A stretch of 64,000 nt of DNA from assembly GCA_003219175.1 (NCBI GenBank), contig QHPU01000047.1, positions 1-64,000 of the forward strand, given 5' to 3'. The stretch is from Verrucomicrobiota bacterium. Its GTDB lineage: Bacteria; Verrucomicrobiota; Verrucomicrobiia; Chthoniobacterales; UBA10450. Shown here in pieces: positions 8,904-16,863 of the stretch. The translations under genes and the position numbers were made by a program. The notes under the pieces were generated by a model that saw only the letters and a list, made by a program, of their open reading frames with translations, had not been told where the DNA came from and did no database searches. Position 1 is the stretch's first letter, and each line of letters opens with the position of its first letter.

Positions 8904-9897
8904 GATAACGTTGAACCTCCTCGATAATATGCGGGTTGACCTGGTGTTCAACGGACTCCACCGCCACCCGCAACGCGTTCTTGATGGCGAGCGGCGTGCT
9001 GGCGCCGTGAGCAATAATGCAAATCCCGTTCACGCCCAAGAGCGGACTGCCGCCGTACTCTTCGTAGTTAGTTTTATCTTTAATAGTGCGAAACGATTCC
9101 CGCGCCAAAAACGCGCCCAGCTTTCGCATCGGCGTCCGGGACAGCTCGTGCTTTAACCACTCAAAAATTGCCACCGAGATCGATTCGCAGGTCTTCAAAA
9201 TCACGTTTCCGACAAATCCGTCGCACACCACCACCTCGACCGGGTCCTCGAAGAGATGCCGCCCCTCGATGTTGCCTACAAAATTTAATGAGCTCTTTTT
9301 GAGCATTTTGAAGACTTCCTTGGTCATCTCATTGCCTTTCACATCCTCCTCCCCGAGCGAGATCAGACCCACCGTCGGATTCTTATAGCCGAGCACGTGA
9401 CTGGAATAGACCGAGCCCATGGTGGCATATTGAAACAGATGTTCGGGGCGGGCGTCGATGTTCGCTCCGGCGTCGATTAGAACGAAAACATTCGTTTCGG
9501 TCGGAAGAACGGCTGCGATTCCCGGACGATCGATCCCCGGCAGAGTGCGCAATTTGATTTTGCTGGCGGCCACCGCCGCACCGGTGTGCCCCGCGCTAAC
9601 AATGGCATCGGCCTGGCCATGCTTGACCAAATCGACCGCGCGACTCACGGATGAATCTTTCTTACGCCGAACCGCTTCTACGGCGCGGTCGCTCATATCA
9701 ACTACTTGCGAGGCGTGGACAATCTCGACCCGCGAATCGTTGCAGCGTTGCTTCTTCAGCTCGGCTTCGATCTGCTTCGAATCGCCAACCAAAAAGAGTT
9801 TTCCAATGCGGCGATATTTACGCAGGGCGAGAACCGCTCCGCCGACCAGATTACGTGGACCAAAGTCGCCCCCCATCGCATCGAGCGCGATTTTCAT
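8866..9897 (-). CDS. plsX: phosphate acyltransferase PlsX
   Basis: Makes acyl-phosphate from acyl-ACP for phosphatidic acid synthesis (with PlsY). The N-terminal KIALDAMGGDFGPRNLV, the SAGHTGAAVAASK motif, GIDRPGIAAVLPT, DAGANIDARPEHLFQYATMG and YGGSPLLGVNGICIIAHG are diagnostic. Length (343 aa) is normal. It sits between rpmF upstream and fabH downstream on the same strand, and a GTTAAAGCG-type repeat fills the 143-bp gap to rpmF. Confidence 0.96.
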   Translation of the reverse strand: MKIALDAMGGDFGPRNLVGGAVLALRKYRRIGKLFLVGDSKQIEAELKKQRCNDSRVEIVHASQVVDMSDRAVEAVRRKKDSSVSRAVDLVKHGQADAIVSAGHTGAAVAASKIKLRTLPGIDRPGIAAVLPTETNVFVLIDAGANIDARPEHLFQYATMGSVYSSHVLGYKNPTVGLISLGEEDVKGNEMTKEVFKMLKKSSLNFVGNIEGRHLFEDPVEVVVCDGFVGNVILKTCESISVAIFEWLKHELSRTPMRKLGAFLARESFRTIKDKTNYEEYGGSPLLGVNGICIIAHGASTPLAIKNALRVAVESVEHQVNPHIIEEVQRYHETAAPLEPAIH

Positions 9898-9950
9898 GCG
9901 AGCTAGCAGTTTGCGTTTAACGCGCGGCTAATGCAAAACCAAAATCAGAT

Positions 9951-10040
9951 CGTTAAAGCGTTGAAAGGTCAACGCGTTACAGCGGAAGAAAAGGAAAGCA
10001 GCAGCCGCTCTTCAACGCTTCGATTCTTTCAACGCGCGGC
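9951..10040. repeat. GTTAAAGCG-type intergenic repeat (rpmF-plsX gap)
   Basis: Contains CGTTAAAGCGTTGAAAGG at the left and CTTCAACGCTTCGATTC plus TTCAACGCGCGG at the right, an imperfect inverted arrangement. It ends exactly at the rpmF stop codon, so any rpmF-plsX transcript would carry this structure between the two coding regions. Confidence 0.6.
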
Positions 10041-10220
10041 TCAGGCCCCTACACTCAACACCTGTCGTCCCTTATAATAACCACATGACGGACAAACGGT
10101 GTGCGACGGCACGGTACTGCCACACTGCGCACATTTATTCAGCTGCGGCGCATGCCAGCGATTGGCTGCCTTTCGGGTGCGCAACCGCATCTTCGAGGTT
10201 TTACGTTTGGGAACGCCCAT
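10041..10220 (-). CDS. rpmF: 50S ribosomal protein L32
   Basis: A 59-residue protein starting MGVPKRKTSKMRLRTRKAAN, the standard L32 N-terminus. Two CxxC pairs follow (CAQC and CPSC) with the SHTVCPSCGYYKGRQV ending, so this is the zinc-binding form. It is encoded between the DUF177/YceD gene and plsX, the usual position for this gene. Confidence 0.97.
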   Translation of the reverse strand: MGVPKRKTSKMRLRTRKAANRWHAPQLNKCAQCGSTVPSHTVCPSCGYYKGRQVLSVGA

Positions 10221-10276
10221 GGGTCGGCTATCAAAGCACGTTTTGACGGAAAAACAAACGGGGGGGCGCGCCGACC

Positions 10277-10355
10277 GTTGAAGCGTTAAAGGGTTGAAAC
10301 GTTCAAGCGGAAGAATTGCTTACGCTGCAACGTTTAAACGCTTCAACGTTTTAAC
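10277..10355. repeat. GTTAAAGCG-type intergenic repeat (yceD-rpmF gap)
   Basis: Inverted copies of TTGAAGCGTTAAAGGG and CGTTTAAACGCTTCAACG surround a short spacer. It occupies the gap between the YceD gene and rpmF and runs 13 bases into the 3' end of the YceD frame, so the last lysine-rich codons (KLKLKR) are contributed by the repeat. Confidence 0.6.
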
Positions 10356-10789
10356 TTTAGTTTATCCAGCGCGCTCCAATCCGCTTTCGCCTTCTTGTCG
10401 CCCCCAGTGCTCCCCACTTTCGCCGCTTTACAGATGTGTCCGCCGTCGCGATCGCAACGTGGATAGGGCGGCAGATTCAGTAAAATATCCTCCCGCATAA
10501 ACGGCGTGATATCGACCGTCTCCGGCCCGTGCAGTTCGGTGTGGAGCGCGAACGCTGGGACTTTGATTTCGTGCTCGAACTTCTCGAGACAAGCCACGCA
10601 TGCCAGCACGACGGTTTGCGCGATCGTTCCATTCGCCCAAAGCGAGCCGTCAGAAATTCCGAGATCAAGGCTGTAACGCATCGGCCCGACACACCGAATT
10701 TCCTGCAATCCCAGGTCGCCCAAGACGCCATCCTCCTCACCGGTGAGATGCAAACCTTCCGGCGGAATCTGGTTCAGATGGATTTTCAT
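10343..10789 (-). CDS. yceD: YceD/DUF177 family protein
   Basis: A 148-residue member of the family that commonly lies just upstream of rpmF and is linked to 23S rRNA accumulation. The N-terminal half starts MKIHLNQIPPEGLHL. The central ACVACLEKF and the later PRCDRDGGHIC give four cysteines in the usual spacing, probably a zinc site. The C-terminal tail is lysine-rich and partly encoded by a repeat. It is 13 bp downstream of coaD. Confidence 0.88.
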   Translation of the reverse strand: MKIHLNQIPPEGLHLTGEEDGVLGDLGLQEIRCVGPMRYSLDLGISDGSLWANGTIAQTVVLACVACLEKFEHEIKVPAFALHTELHGPETVDITPFMREDILLNLPPYPRCDRDGGHICKAAKVGSTGGDKKAKADWSALDKLKLKR

Positions 10790-10802
10790 ACTCCCACGAA
10801 CT

Positions 10803-11306
10803 TCATGTTATCGGCGCGACCTCTCCCAATTTTATCCTGAATTTTCTCGCCAGAGCTTTGGCCACCTGTGGCGGGACAAAGGCGGAGACATCGCCTCCGA
10901 GCTTCGCGATCTCTTTCACAATCCGCGAGCTGAGATAGGTGTATTCCTCCTTCGGCATGAGAAAGATTGTCTCGATGTCCGGATCAAGTTTTCGGTTCAT
11001 CAGCGCCATTTGAAACTCGAACTCGAAATCGGAAATGGCGCGTAACCCGCGCACTACCGCATGCGCATTTTCCGAGGCGGCGAATTCCACCAGCAACCCT
11101 TCCATCGGCGCGACGCGGACGTTATCGTTCGTGATCGCGTTGCGCAGCATGGCCAGCCGCTCATCCGGCGCAAAGAGTGGCTGTTTTTGGTCATTAATCG
11201 CGACCGCGACAATGACTTCGTCAAACAGCGTACAGGCTCGTTCGATGACGTCGAGATGGCCATTCGTCACCGGATCAAAGCTGCCGGGATAAATCGCGCG
11301 CCGCAT
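10803..11306 (-). CDS. coaD: pantetheine-phosphate adenylyltransferase
   Basis: Penultimate step of CoA biosynthesis: 4'-phosphopantetheine plus ATP to dephospho-CoA. The ATG at 11306 gives 167 residues beginning RRAIYPGSFDPVTNGHLDVI, where SFDPxTxGH is the nucleotidyltransferase signature. AVVRGLRAISDFEFEFQMA and the C-terminal YTYLSSRIVKEIAKLGGDV are also typical. Codons upstream of 11306 have no family similarity. It heads the minus-strand group coaD-yceD-rpmF-plsX-fabH. Confidence 0.96.
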   Translation of the reverse strand: MRRAIYPGSFDPVTNGHLDVIERACTLFDEVIVAVAINDQKQPLFAPDERLAMLRNAITNDNVRVAPMEGLLVEFAASENAHAVVRGLRAISDFEFEFQMALMNRKLDPDIETIFLMPKEEYTYLSSRIVKEIAKLGGDVSAFVPPQVAKALARKFRIKLGEVAPIT

Positions 11307-11507
11307 GACCAGGAAGCCTCGTACAAGAATCCCAAAATGTAAAAGACGGGAATCCTTCGTCATCCATCATTCGTCATCCGCTCAGGCCTCGTCCTCCGCC
11401 TGCTACGGCGTAGTCCAGCGACTACCGGACGTGGGCGAGCATTCTTATTCATTTTATGGCATCCAAGTTGCCGAGGGCGCCCGATAGCCGGAGAATATTT
11501 CCTCTTA

Positions 11508-12314
11508 ATGTTTGATCCCGAGTCTTATCGCAGCGTCGCCGTTGCCAGCACTTTTTCGCCTCGATTCGAGCAGGTCTTGGCCGAGGCAAAACGCGTTCGC
11601 GATCGTTTCGATGCTGAGCTTTGCCTGATCTACGTGGGCGAAAAAAGCAACGAGACGAGCGCGAAATTTGCCGATGCCCTCGAGCGGCTTTCCTTGCCGA
11701 AAGATTCCCCCATTCATTATGAGCAGGGTGATCCTGCCACGGCAATTCTCCGATCGATCAGGGAAAACGCTATCGACGTGATCGTGGCTGGCGCGCTGGA
11801 GAAAGAAGTGGTGCTGCACCCTTTCCTCGGCAACGTCGCCCGCCGACTCCTCCGCGAGAGCCGCAGCTCGGTCATTCTTTTCACTCACCCGGCACGCGAA
11901 CCGGAGCCAATGCGTAAGATCGTCTTCCTCGCCGAATATTCCGAGCATGGCTCCAAAAATTTGCGGCGCGCTTTGCACTTGGCGGCGCGGGAAAAGTCCG
12001 AATGCGTTTACGTGGTGCGACTTATTACCACCTTCGACGAAGCACGCGCGAAAAAGGGCGGCGGCACTCCCACTGAAAGCAACGAGGACGCAAAACTGGA
12101 ACATTTCGTCCTCGCGCTTGGTCACACCGATGTGCCGATCGAAGTGCGTTGCATTCGTGGTAACACCGGGTTCGCCGCGGCGGATTTCGTGAAATCGGTG
12201 GAGGCAGACTTGCTCGTTGTTCCGCTCGATCCGGCGAAAAAAGGCGGCCAGTTACCGCCGAATCTGGACTGGCTCACCGACGTCATTCCTTGCAATCTCT
12301 GGCTGGCGCGCTGA
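11508..12314 (+). CDS. tandem universal stress protein (two Usp domains)
   Basis: A 268-residue soluble protein with two Usp-like alpha/beta domains: the first at about 8-125 (VAVASTFSPRFEQVLAEAKR, then DVIVAGALEKEVVLHPFLGN and SSVILFTHP) and the second at about 135-268 (KIVFLAEYSEHGSKNLRRAL, ending DLLVVPLDPAKKG). The first domain keeps only a partial nucleotide-binding glycine pattern, so ATP binding is uncertain. The function of such tandem proteins is generally stress-related. It is divergent from coaD and stands alone. Confidence 0.78.
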   Translation: MFDPESYRSVAVASTFSPRFEQVLAEAKRVRDRFDAELCLIYVGEKSNETSAKFADALERLSLPKDSPIHYEQGDPATAILRSIRENAIDVIVAGALEKEVVLHPFLGNVARRLLRESRSSVILFTHPAREPEPMRKIVFLAEYSEHGSKNLRRALHLAAREKSECVYVVRLITTFDEARAKKGGGTPTESNEDAKLEHFVLALGHTDVPIEVRCIRGNTGFAAADFVKSVEADLLVVPLDPAKKGGQLPPNLDWLTDVIPCNLWLAR

Positions 12315-12412
12315 AAAAGGATGGACGACTTCCAAGTCGCCCGCGTAAACAATTCACAAACTTTGGCGACTTGGCAGGTCCGAGCCGGACGGGCATTGCC
12401 GGTTCTAATCAA

Positions 12413-12485
12413 TCAATTGTAGGGGGGCCATTTTGGCGGCTGGTCCAAGAATAGATGGCGGCAAAGATCGCCGTCCTACAATTGA
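12413..12485. repeat. inverted-repeat element between the Usp and YwaF-like genes
   Basis: Perfect 11-bp ends (TCAATTGTAGG at 12413-12423 and its complement at 12475-12485) enclose further hairpin sequence (GGCGGCAAAGATCGCCG). The wider 12315-12574 gap also holds a GACTTCCAAGTC hairpin near 12329-12340 and the GGTCCGAGCCGGAC core of the 4909-5040 element. No gene is visible in this gap. Confidence 0.65.
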
Positions 12486-12574
12486 TCGTCTGGAACGAAT
12501 TAGCAGATAAACCCGCTCGCCGCGACTTGCCGCGTCTGTTATCTGATCTGCAACCGCCAGTCCGGCTCGGCCCA

Positions 12575-13285
12575 ATGAATCCCGCTCATCCCTTTCACCC
12601 ATACGGCCCCGCGCATCTCACCGTCATCTTTCTCACCATCGCGTTGCCATTCTTCTTCGCTGCCCTCGTCCGCTGGACGAAATCAGCGATCACCGAACGC
12701 ATCATCGTCGGCGCGCTCTCTCTCATTTTGGTTTTGAATTATTTCGTCTATCTATCGTTAGTCGGGCAATTCGGCGCCGTCAGCTGGGAACAAACCTTGC
12801 CGATGCAACTCTGCGATTGGGCGATGGTCGTAATCATCATCGCGATGTGGACTCGCCGGCCACGCTGGTTTGAGGTCGCCTACTTCTGGGGAATCGGCGG
12901 CACCGTGCAAGCCGTGCTAACTCCGAATCTGCTCTACGGTTTTCCCGACTTCCGATACTTCAGTTTCTTCATTTCCCACTGCGGCATCATCATTGGAATC
13001 GTTTTCCTGATGTTGACCCATCATCTTCGACCGCACGCCTTCTCTATCGTCCGTGTTTTTCTTTGGACCGAACTTTACTTCGTCATCACACTAGCGACCG
13101 ACCATTTCACCGGGTTCAATTACGGTTTTCTTCTGCACAAACCGGAAGCGAAGACTCTGCTTAACATTCTTTCGGATTATCGCCCGCTTTACCTCTTCGA
13201 AATGCACCTGCTGGCGCTCGTATTTTTCCTTGTGCTCTATGGGCCATTTGCGATTTACGATCTTACGCGCCGAAGATTTCTGTAG
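12575..13285 (+). CDS. YwaF-type (TIGR02206) integral membrane protein
   Basis: A 236-residue polytopic protein with about seven hydrophobic helices; the N-terminal NPAHPFHPYGPAHLTVIF and central TLPMQLCDWAM resemble the YwaF/TIGR02206 family of unknown function. The ATG at 12575 was chosen because it starts the family-like sequence. The open frame upstream to 12455 is encoded by repeat sequence. The gene's last bases run into the TGTAGCGG-type element that separates it from kdsA. Confidence 0.75.
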   Translation: MNPAHPFHPYGPAHLTVIFLTIALPFFFAALVRWTKSAITERIIVGALSLILVLNYFVYLSLVGQFGAVSWEQTLPMQLCDWAMVVIIIAMWTRRPRWFEVAYFWGIGGTVQAVLTPNLLYGFPDFRYFSFFISHCGIIIGIVFLMLTHHLRPHAFSIVRVFLWTELYFVITLATDHFTGFNYGFLLHKPEAKTLLNILSDYRPLYLFEMHLLALVFFLVLYGPFAIYDLTRRRFL

Positions 13286-13341
13286 CGGCGCCCTATGAGC
13301 GCCGATGTTAGTAGTTTCGGCGGTCACAGACAGCCGCTACA
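13281..13341. repeat. TGTAGCGG-type hairpin element upstream of kdsA
   Basis: Inverted ends TGTAGCGG and CCGCTACA flank a GGCGCCCTATGAGCGCC hairpin and an imperfect GGCGGTCACAGAC arm. It is closely related to elements at 30238-30300 and 52233-52293. It lies between the YwaF-like gene and kdsA and supplies false start codons upstream of kdsA. Confidence 0.75.
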
Positions 13342-13354
13342 ATCACAATTCAAA

Positions 13355-14167
13355 ATGGAACTGCTTCGCATCAGAAACGTCACCATCGGCGGCGGAAGGC
13401 CGGCTTTCATTCTCGGACCGTGTGTCATCGAATCGGAAGAATTCGTCCGGCGAATGGCGAAAAAAATTGCGCAGATTTGTGCGGCGGAAAAGACGCCCTT
13501 CATTTTCAAGGCTTCCTACGACAAAGCAAACCGCACTTCGGCGAGATCATTTCGCGGAATTGGCCCACGCGAAGGCTGCGAAATTCTCGCGTCCATCGGT
13601 CGCGAACTAAAAATCCCGGTCACGACGGATGTGCATTCCCCGACCGAAGCGGAGATGGCAGGCGAATTCATCGATTTACTGCAAATCCCTGCCTTTCTTT
13701 GCCGCCAAACTGATCTGTTGCGCGCCGCCGCAGAAACGGATCGGGCAGTGAACGTCAAGAAAGGGCAATTCCTTGCCCCATGGGATGTGAAAAACATCGC
13801 CGAAAAATTGGAAAAGTTTGGCGCGAAACAATTTCTCTTCACCGAACGCGGCACCACCTTTGGTTACAATAATCTTGTCGCTGATTTTCGGTCGCTGGCC
13901 TGGATTCGCGAAGCCGGCTACCGCGTGATTTTCGACGCCACCCATTCGGTGCAACGCCCGGGCGGCGCGGGCGATTCCACCTCGGGTGACGGAGACCTCG
14001 CGCCGGTCCTGGCACGCGCGGCCGTGGCCGCGGGATGCGACGGCGTCTTTATGGAAGTCCACGAAAATCCGGAGCGCGCTCTGTCCGACGGTCCAAATCA
14101 GCTGCCATTGAAAAATTTGCCGAAGGTTCTTCGCGTGTTAAAAGCTGTTCATGCTGCCGTTTCTTAA
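13355..14167 (+). CDS. kdsA: 3-deoxy-8-phosphooctulonate synthase
   Basis: Condenses arabinose-5-phosphate with PEP to give KDO-8-phosphate for the LPS inner core. The ATG at 13355 gives 270 residues. FILGPCVIESEE, FKASYDKANRTS, RGIGPREGCEIL, QIPAFLCRQTDLL, KKGQFLAPWDVKN and FDATHSVQRPGG are family signatures. The N-terminal extension to 13295 is encoded by the palindromic element and is not used. It overlaps the next gene (LptC-like) by 17 bp and heads an apparent kdsA-lptC-lptA-lptB operon. Confidence 0.96.
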   Translation: MELLRIRNVTIGGGRPAFILGPCVIESEEFVRRMAKKIAQICAAEKTPFIFKASYDKANRTSARSFRGIGPREGCEILASIGRELKIPVTTDVHSPTEAEMAGEFIDLLQIPAFLCRQTDLLRAAAETDRAVNVKKGQFLAPWDVKNIAEKLEKFGAKQFLFTERGTTFGYNNLVADFRSLAWIREAGYRVIFDATHSVQRPGGAGDSTSGDGDLAPVLARAAVAAGCDGVFMEVHENPERALSDGPNQLPLKNLPKVLRVLKAVHAAVS

Positions 14168-14708
14168 CGGTCGCGCTGGACGCGTGATTTTTTTGGGATT
14201 GCTGACGTTTTTGATCGCACCGGCTGATTTCGCCCAGCAAGCGAAAAAACATAAGAAGGCCAAAGGCACGGTGTTGCCGTCTGAGTCTGCCACTGCAAGT
14301 CCAGGATCAGGCGGCCAGGTCCCCCTGCCCATCGGTCATGAAGCCAAGGGTCTGACGCTGCCCGATATTGACGAGAACGGGCATTTGCGAGGTCGTTTCG
14401 TTGCCGGGACGGCGACGCGAATCGATCAGGACCACATGCAATTTCGCGATCTCAATATCACGACCTACACCGAAGACAATAAGATCGATCTTCAAATAGC
14501 AATGGCAGATTCCGTGCTGGACTTGAATACCCGTGTCCTCACATCACCACAACGAACCACGATCAAGCGCGCTGATTTCGAGATCGTGGGTGATGCTGTC
14601 CGCTTTGACACAGCCCAGCGGCACGGAACCATGACCGGCAATGTCAAAATGGTGATTACCGACCAATCGAAGCTGAGGCCGCAACAATCGCCGCAAAAGC
14701 AGCCATGA
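14151..14708 (+). CDS. lptC: LptC-like LPS export periplasmic protein
   Basis: A 185-residue protein with an N-terminal hydrophobic segment (about 10-26), a low-complexity Lys/Pro/Ser linker, and a C-terminal beta-rich domain (GRFVAGTATRIDQDHMQFRD, then MADSVLDLNTRVLTS and GDAVRFDTAQRHGTMTGNVKM) like the beta-jellyroll of LptC/LptA. Assignment rests on this pattern and on position between kdsA and lptA/lptB rather than on strong motifs. In the Lpt machine it would link LptBFG in the inner membrane to the periplasmic bridge. Its stop overlaps the next start (ATGA). Confidence 0.75.
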   Translation: MLPFLNGRAGRVIFLGLLTFLIAPADFAQQAKKHKKAKGTVLPSESATASPGSGGQVPLPIGHEAKGLTLPDIDENGHLRGRFVAGTATRIDQDHMQFRDLNITTYTEDNKIDLQIAMADSVLDLNTRVLTSPQRTTIKRADFEIVGDAVRFDTAQRHGTMTGNVKMVITDQSKLRPQQSPQKQP

Positions 14709-15349
14709 AGTTGTTGAGACTCGCAATCTTTAGCCTGGCAATAACTGCCCTTGCGCAGAATGAGGTCGCTACCAACGCAGCGAAAACCTCCAAGCCGGCG
14801 AACTCGCCGAAACCGAAGGCGAAAGCGAAGGCGAGTGCCGCCCCCGCCAAAAATCCTCTCGAGAACGAATCGAAAGGCCCGATCATCACCGAAATTTACG
14901 CCGATGAGGCCTCCTTCGATTCGGGAAAGAACACGGGTATTTTCACCGGAAACGTGAGAGTGTTCGATCCCCGATTCAACCTCCAGTCAGATAAGTTAAC
15001 GGTGTATTTGCATAAGGGCGAAGAACAGGGATTGGAGAAAGCGATTGCCGAGGGAAACGTTGGCGTGGTCCGCGACAGACCCGACCCGAACGGCGGGCCA
15101 CCGACCCACGCCGTTGGTCGCGCCGAGCACGGGGTTTACACGGCGTCGGATGGTAGTGTCGAGTTGAGGGGAATGCCCAAAGTTCAGCAAGGACCAAACA
15201 TGCACATTGCCACCAGCGCCGAGACCGTGATGATTATTGATCAAGACGGACACCTCAACACTCATGGCCCGAGCCGCACAGAGATTCGCCAGGAACCCAA
15301 TCAAGAAAAGTCTCCCTCGGCCACGGCATCCCCATCGGCCAAGCCATGA
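14705..15349 (+). CDS. lptA: LptA-like (OstA-type) LPS transport protein
   Basis: A 214-residue secreted protein with an N-terminal signal (KLLRLAIFSLAITALAQ), a Lys/Pro/Ala-rich linker (about 25-55) and an OstA/LptA-type beta domain from about 60 (ITEIYADEASFDSGKNTGIF, TGNVRVFDPRFNLQSDKLTV, GNVGVVRDRPD). LptA forms the periplasmic filament that carries LPS to the outer membrane. The C-terminal 20 residues are Ser/Pro-rich. It overlaps lptC and lptB by 4 bp each (ATGA), implying tight translational coupling. Confidence 0.85.
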   Translation: MKLLRLAIFSLAITALAQNEVATNAAKTSKPANSPKPKAKAKASAAPAKNPLENESKGPIITEIYADEASFDSGKNTGIFTGNVRVFDPRFNLQSDKLTVYLHKGEEQGLEKAIAEGNVGVVRDRPDPNGGPPTHAVGRAEHGVYTASDGSVELRGMPKVQQGPNMHIATSAETVMIIDQDGHLNTHGPSRTEIRQEPNQEKSPSATASPSAKP

Positions 15350-16122
15350 TTAGCGCGACCGCAGCTCGTTCACCGGCTGGGGCGAAAGCGACCCGCCCCC
15401 CGGATGTGTTGTCTACGCATGAACTGGTGAAAATTTACGGTGGCCGCGCCGTGGTCAACGGCATCAATGTTAACGTCAAAGCCGGGGAGATCGTTGGGTT
15501 ACTCGGACCCAATGGTGCCGGCAAGACCACGACATTTTACATGATCGTTGGCCTGGTTCGGCCCAATAGCGGGAGCGTCATTTTTCGCGACCAAGACGTG
15601 ACCACCTTCCCGATGTACAAACGGGCGCGGCTCGGGATGGGATATCTGCCGCAAGAAGAATCGATTTTCCGCAAGATGACGGTGGAACAAAACATCCTGG
15701 CGATTCTCGAGACTTTGGCCTTGAGCAAACACGAGCGGCGACAGCGTTGTGATCATTTGCTCCATCAATTCGGGATCGAGAAGATTGCAAAGAACACGGC
15801 GTTGACGTTGAGCGGCGGGGAAAAACGCCGGCTCACCATCGCGCGCTCGCTCGTCACCAGTCCGAGCCTGCTCATGCTCGACGAACCGTTCAGCGGGGTC
15901 GATCCGATTGCTGTTTATGATGTGCAGCAAATTGTAGTTAACCTGCGCAAGTCCGGCCTCGCTATTCTTATTACCGACCACAACGTGCGCGAAACGTTAT
16001 CGATCGTCGATCGCGCCTACCTGATCTACGAAGGCCGGGTCGAAAGCGAAGGTTCCAAAGATTTCCTAATCAATGATCCCATCAGCCGCCAGCTCTATTT
16101 AGGTGAACGCTTCCGCATGTAG
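15346..16122 (+). CDS. lptB: LPS export ABC transporter ATP-binding protein LptB
   Basis: ATPase of the LptB2FG complex that extracts LPS from the inner membrane. Walker A is GPNGAGKT (54-61), the signature is LSGGEKRR, Walker B is LLMLDEPFSGVDP, and the switch is TDHNVRETL. PQEESIFRKMTVEQN and the C-terminal GERFRM resemble LptB rather than generic ABC proteins. The N-terminal 22 residues are an extension compared with usual LptB (about 240 aa). lptF and lptG are not in the window. Confidence 0.93.
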   Translation: MISATAARSPAGAKATRPPDVLSTHELVKIYGGRAVVNGINVNVKAGEIVGLLGPNGAGKTTTFYMIVGLVRPNSGSVIFRDQDVTTFPMYKRARLGMGYLPQEESIFRKMTVEQNILAILETLALSKHERRQRCDHLLHQFGIEKIAKNTALTLSGGEKRRLTIARSLVTSPSLLMLDEPFSGVDPIAVYDVQQIVVNLRKSGLAILITDHNVRETLSIVDRAYLIYEGRVESEGSKDFLINDPISRQLYLGERFRM

Positions 16123-16163
16123 GCGCCCGCATAGGCATCCCAACGCCGGTTTGCCCGGACCTG

Positions 16164-16754
16164 ATGGCAACCACTGATTCTCGTATAACGATTCACATGG
16201 TCGCGAGTCTCGACGGCTTCATCGCTCGCAAGGACGGGAGCGTCGACTGGCTCGAGACCTCAGACGAATTCGCAGGCGGGGATACTTTGGACCCAAAGTT
16301 CGTCGAGACCTTCCTCAAAATGATTGATTGCTACGTCATGGGCTCACGAACCTATGAGACGGCGTTAAATTTTGAAGCCAAAGGGTTCGGCTGGGCGTAC
16401 GGCGACAAACCCACCTTCGTCCTCACTAGTCGCGAGCTGCCGCGAACCCGGAATACTGTCGAGTTCTACTCAGGCGACCTTGCGCAATTCGTGAATGAGC
16501 ACCTGCGGCCCAGATTCCGTAGCATCTGGTTTGTTGGAGGCGGTGCAGTTTCCGGTGAATGCCTTCGTCTCGGGTTAGCCGACGAAGTGCGTTATTCTAT
16601 TCTGCCGATCTTGGTTGGCGATGGGATATTGTTCTTCGAGAAGCTCGACAGAGACATTCCTCTCCATTTAACGGAGGTCAAAGCCTACAAAAGCGGCATG
16701 GTGGCGCTTCGTTATGAGGTGCGAGGACATCGTGGTGAACGAGGGAACGCCTAG
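16164..16754 (+). CDS. dihydrofolate reductase-like (RibD C-terminal domain) protein
   Basis: A 196-residue stand-alone reductase of the RibD-C/DHFR-like fold. ITIHMVASLDGFIARKDGS at the N-terminus, DCYVMGSRTYE, PTFVLTSRELPR, and IWFVGGGAVSGECLRLGLAD followed by PILVGDGILFF match the family pattern. The substrate is unknown; stand-alone members often lack the riboflavin pathway role. It is about 40 bp downstream of lptB on the same strand, but nothing links it to LPS export. Confidence 0.88.
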   Translation: MATTDSRITIHMVASLDGFIARKDGSVDWLETSDEFAGGDTLDPKFVETFLKMIDCYVMGSRTYETALNFEAKGFGWAYGDKPTFVLTSRELPRTRNTVEFYSGDLAQFVNEHLRPRFRSIWFVGGGAVSGECLRLGLADEVRYSILPILVGDGILFFEKLDRDIPLHLTEVKAYKSGMVALRYEVRGHRGERGNA

Positions 16755-16863
16755 CAGGCAGACTACAGACCAAGCGCGCTAAAGTTTACCCGCCGTGGCG
16801 GCTCGGCGCGACTAAGCTTTGTCTCGTTAGGCTCGCGGGGCGAACGATGGGCTCGCTGCTAAC

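Noticed and set aside
11505-12125. 206-residue minus-strand ORF opposite the Usp gene
   Set aside because: The plus-strand frame has two Usp domains; the minus frame has no recognisable family.
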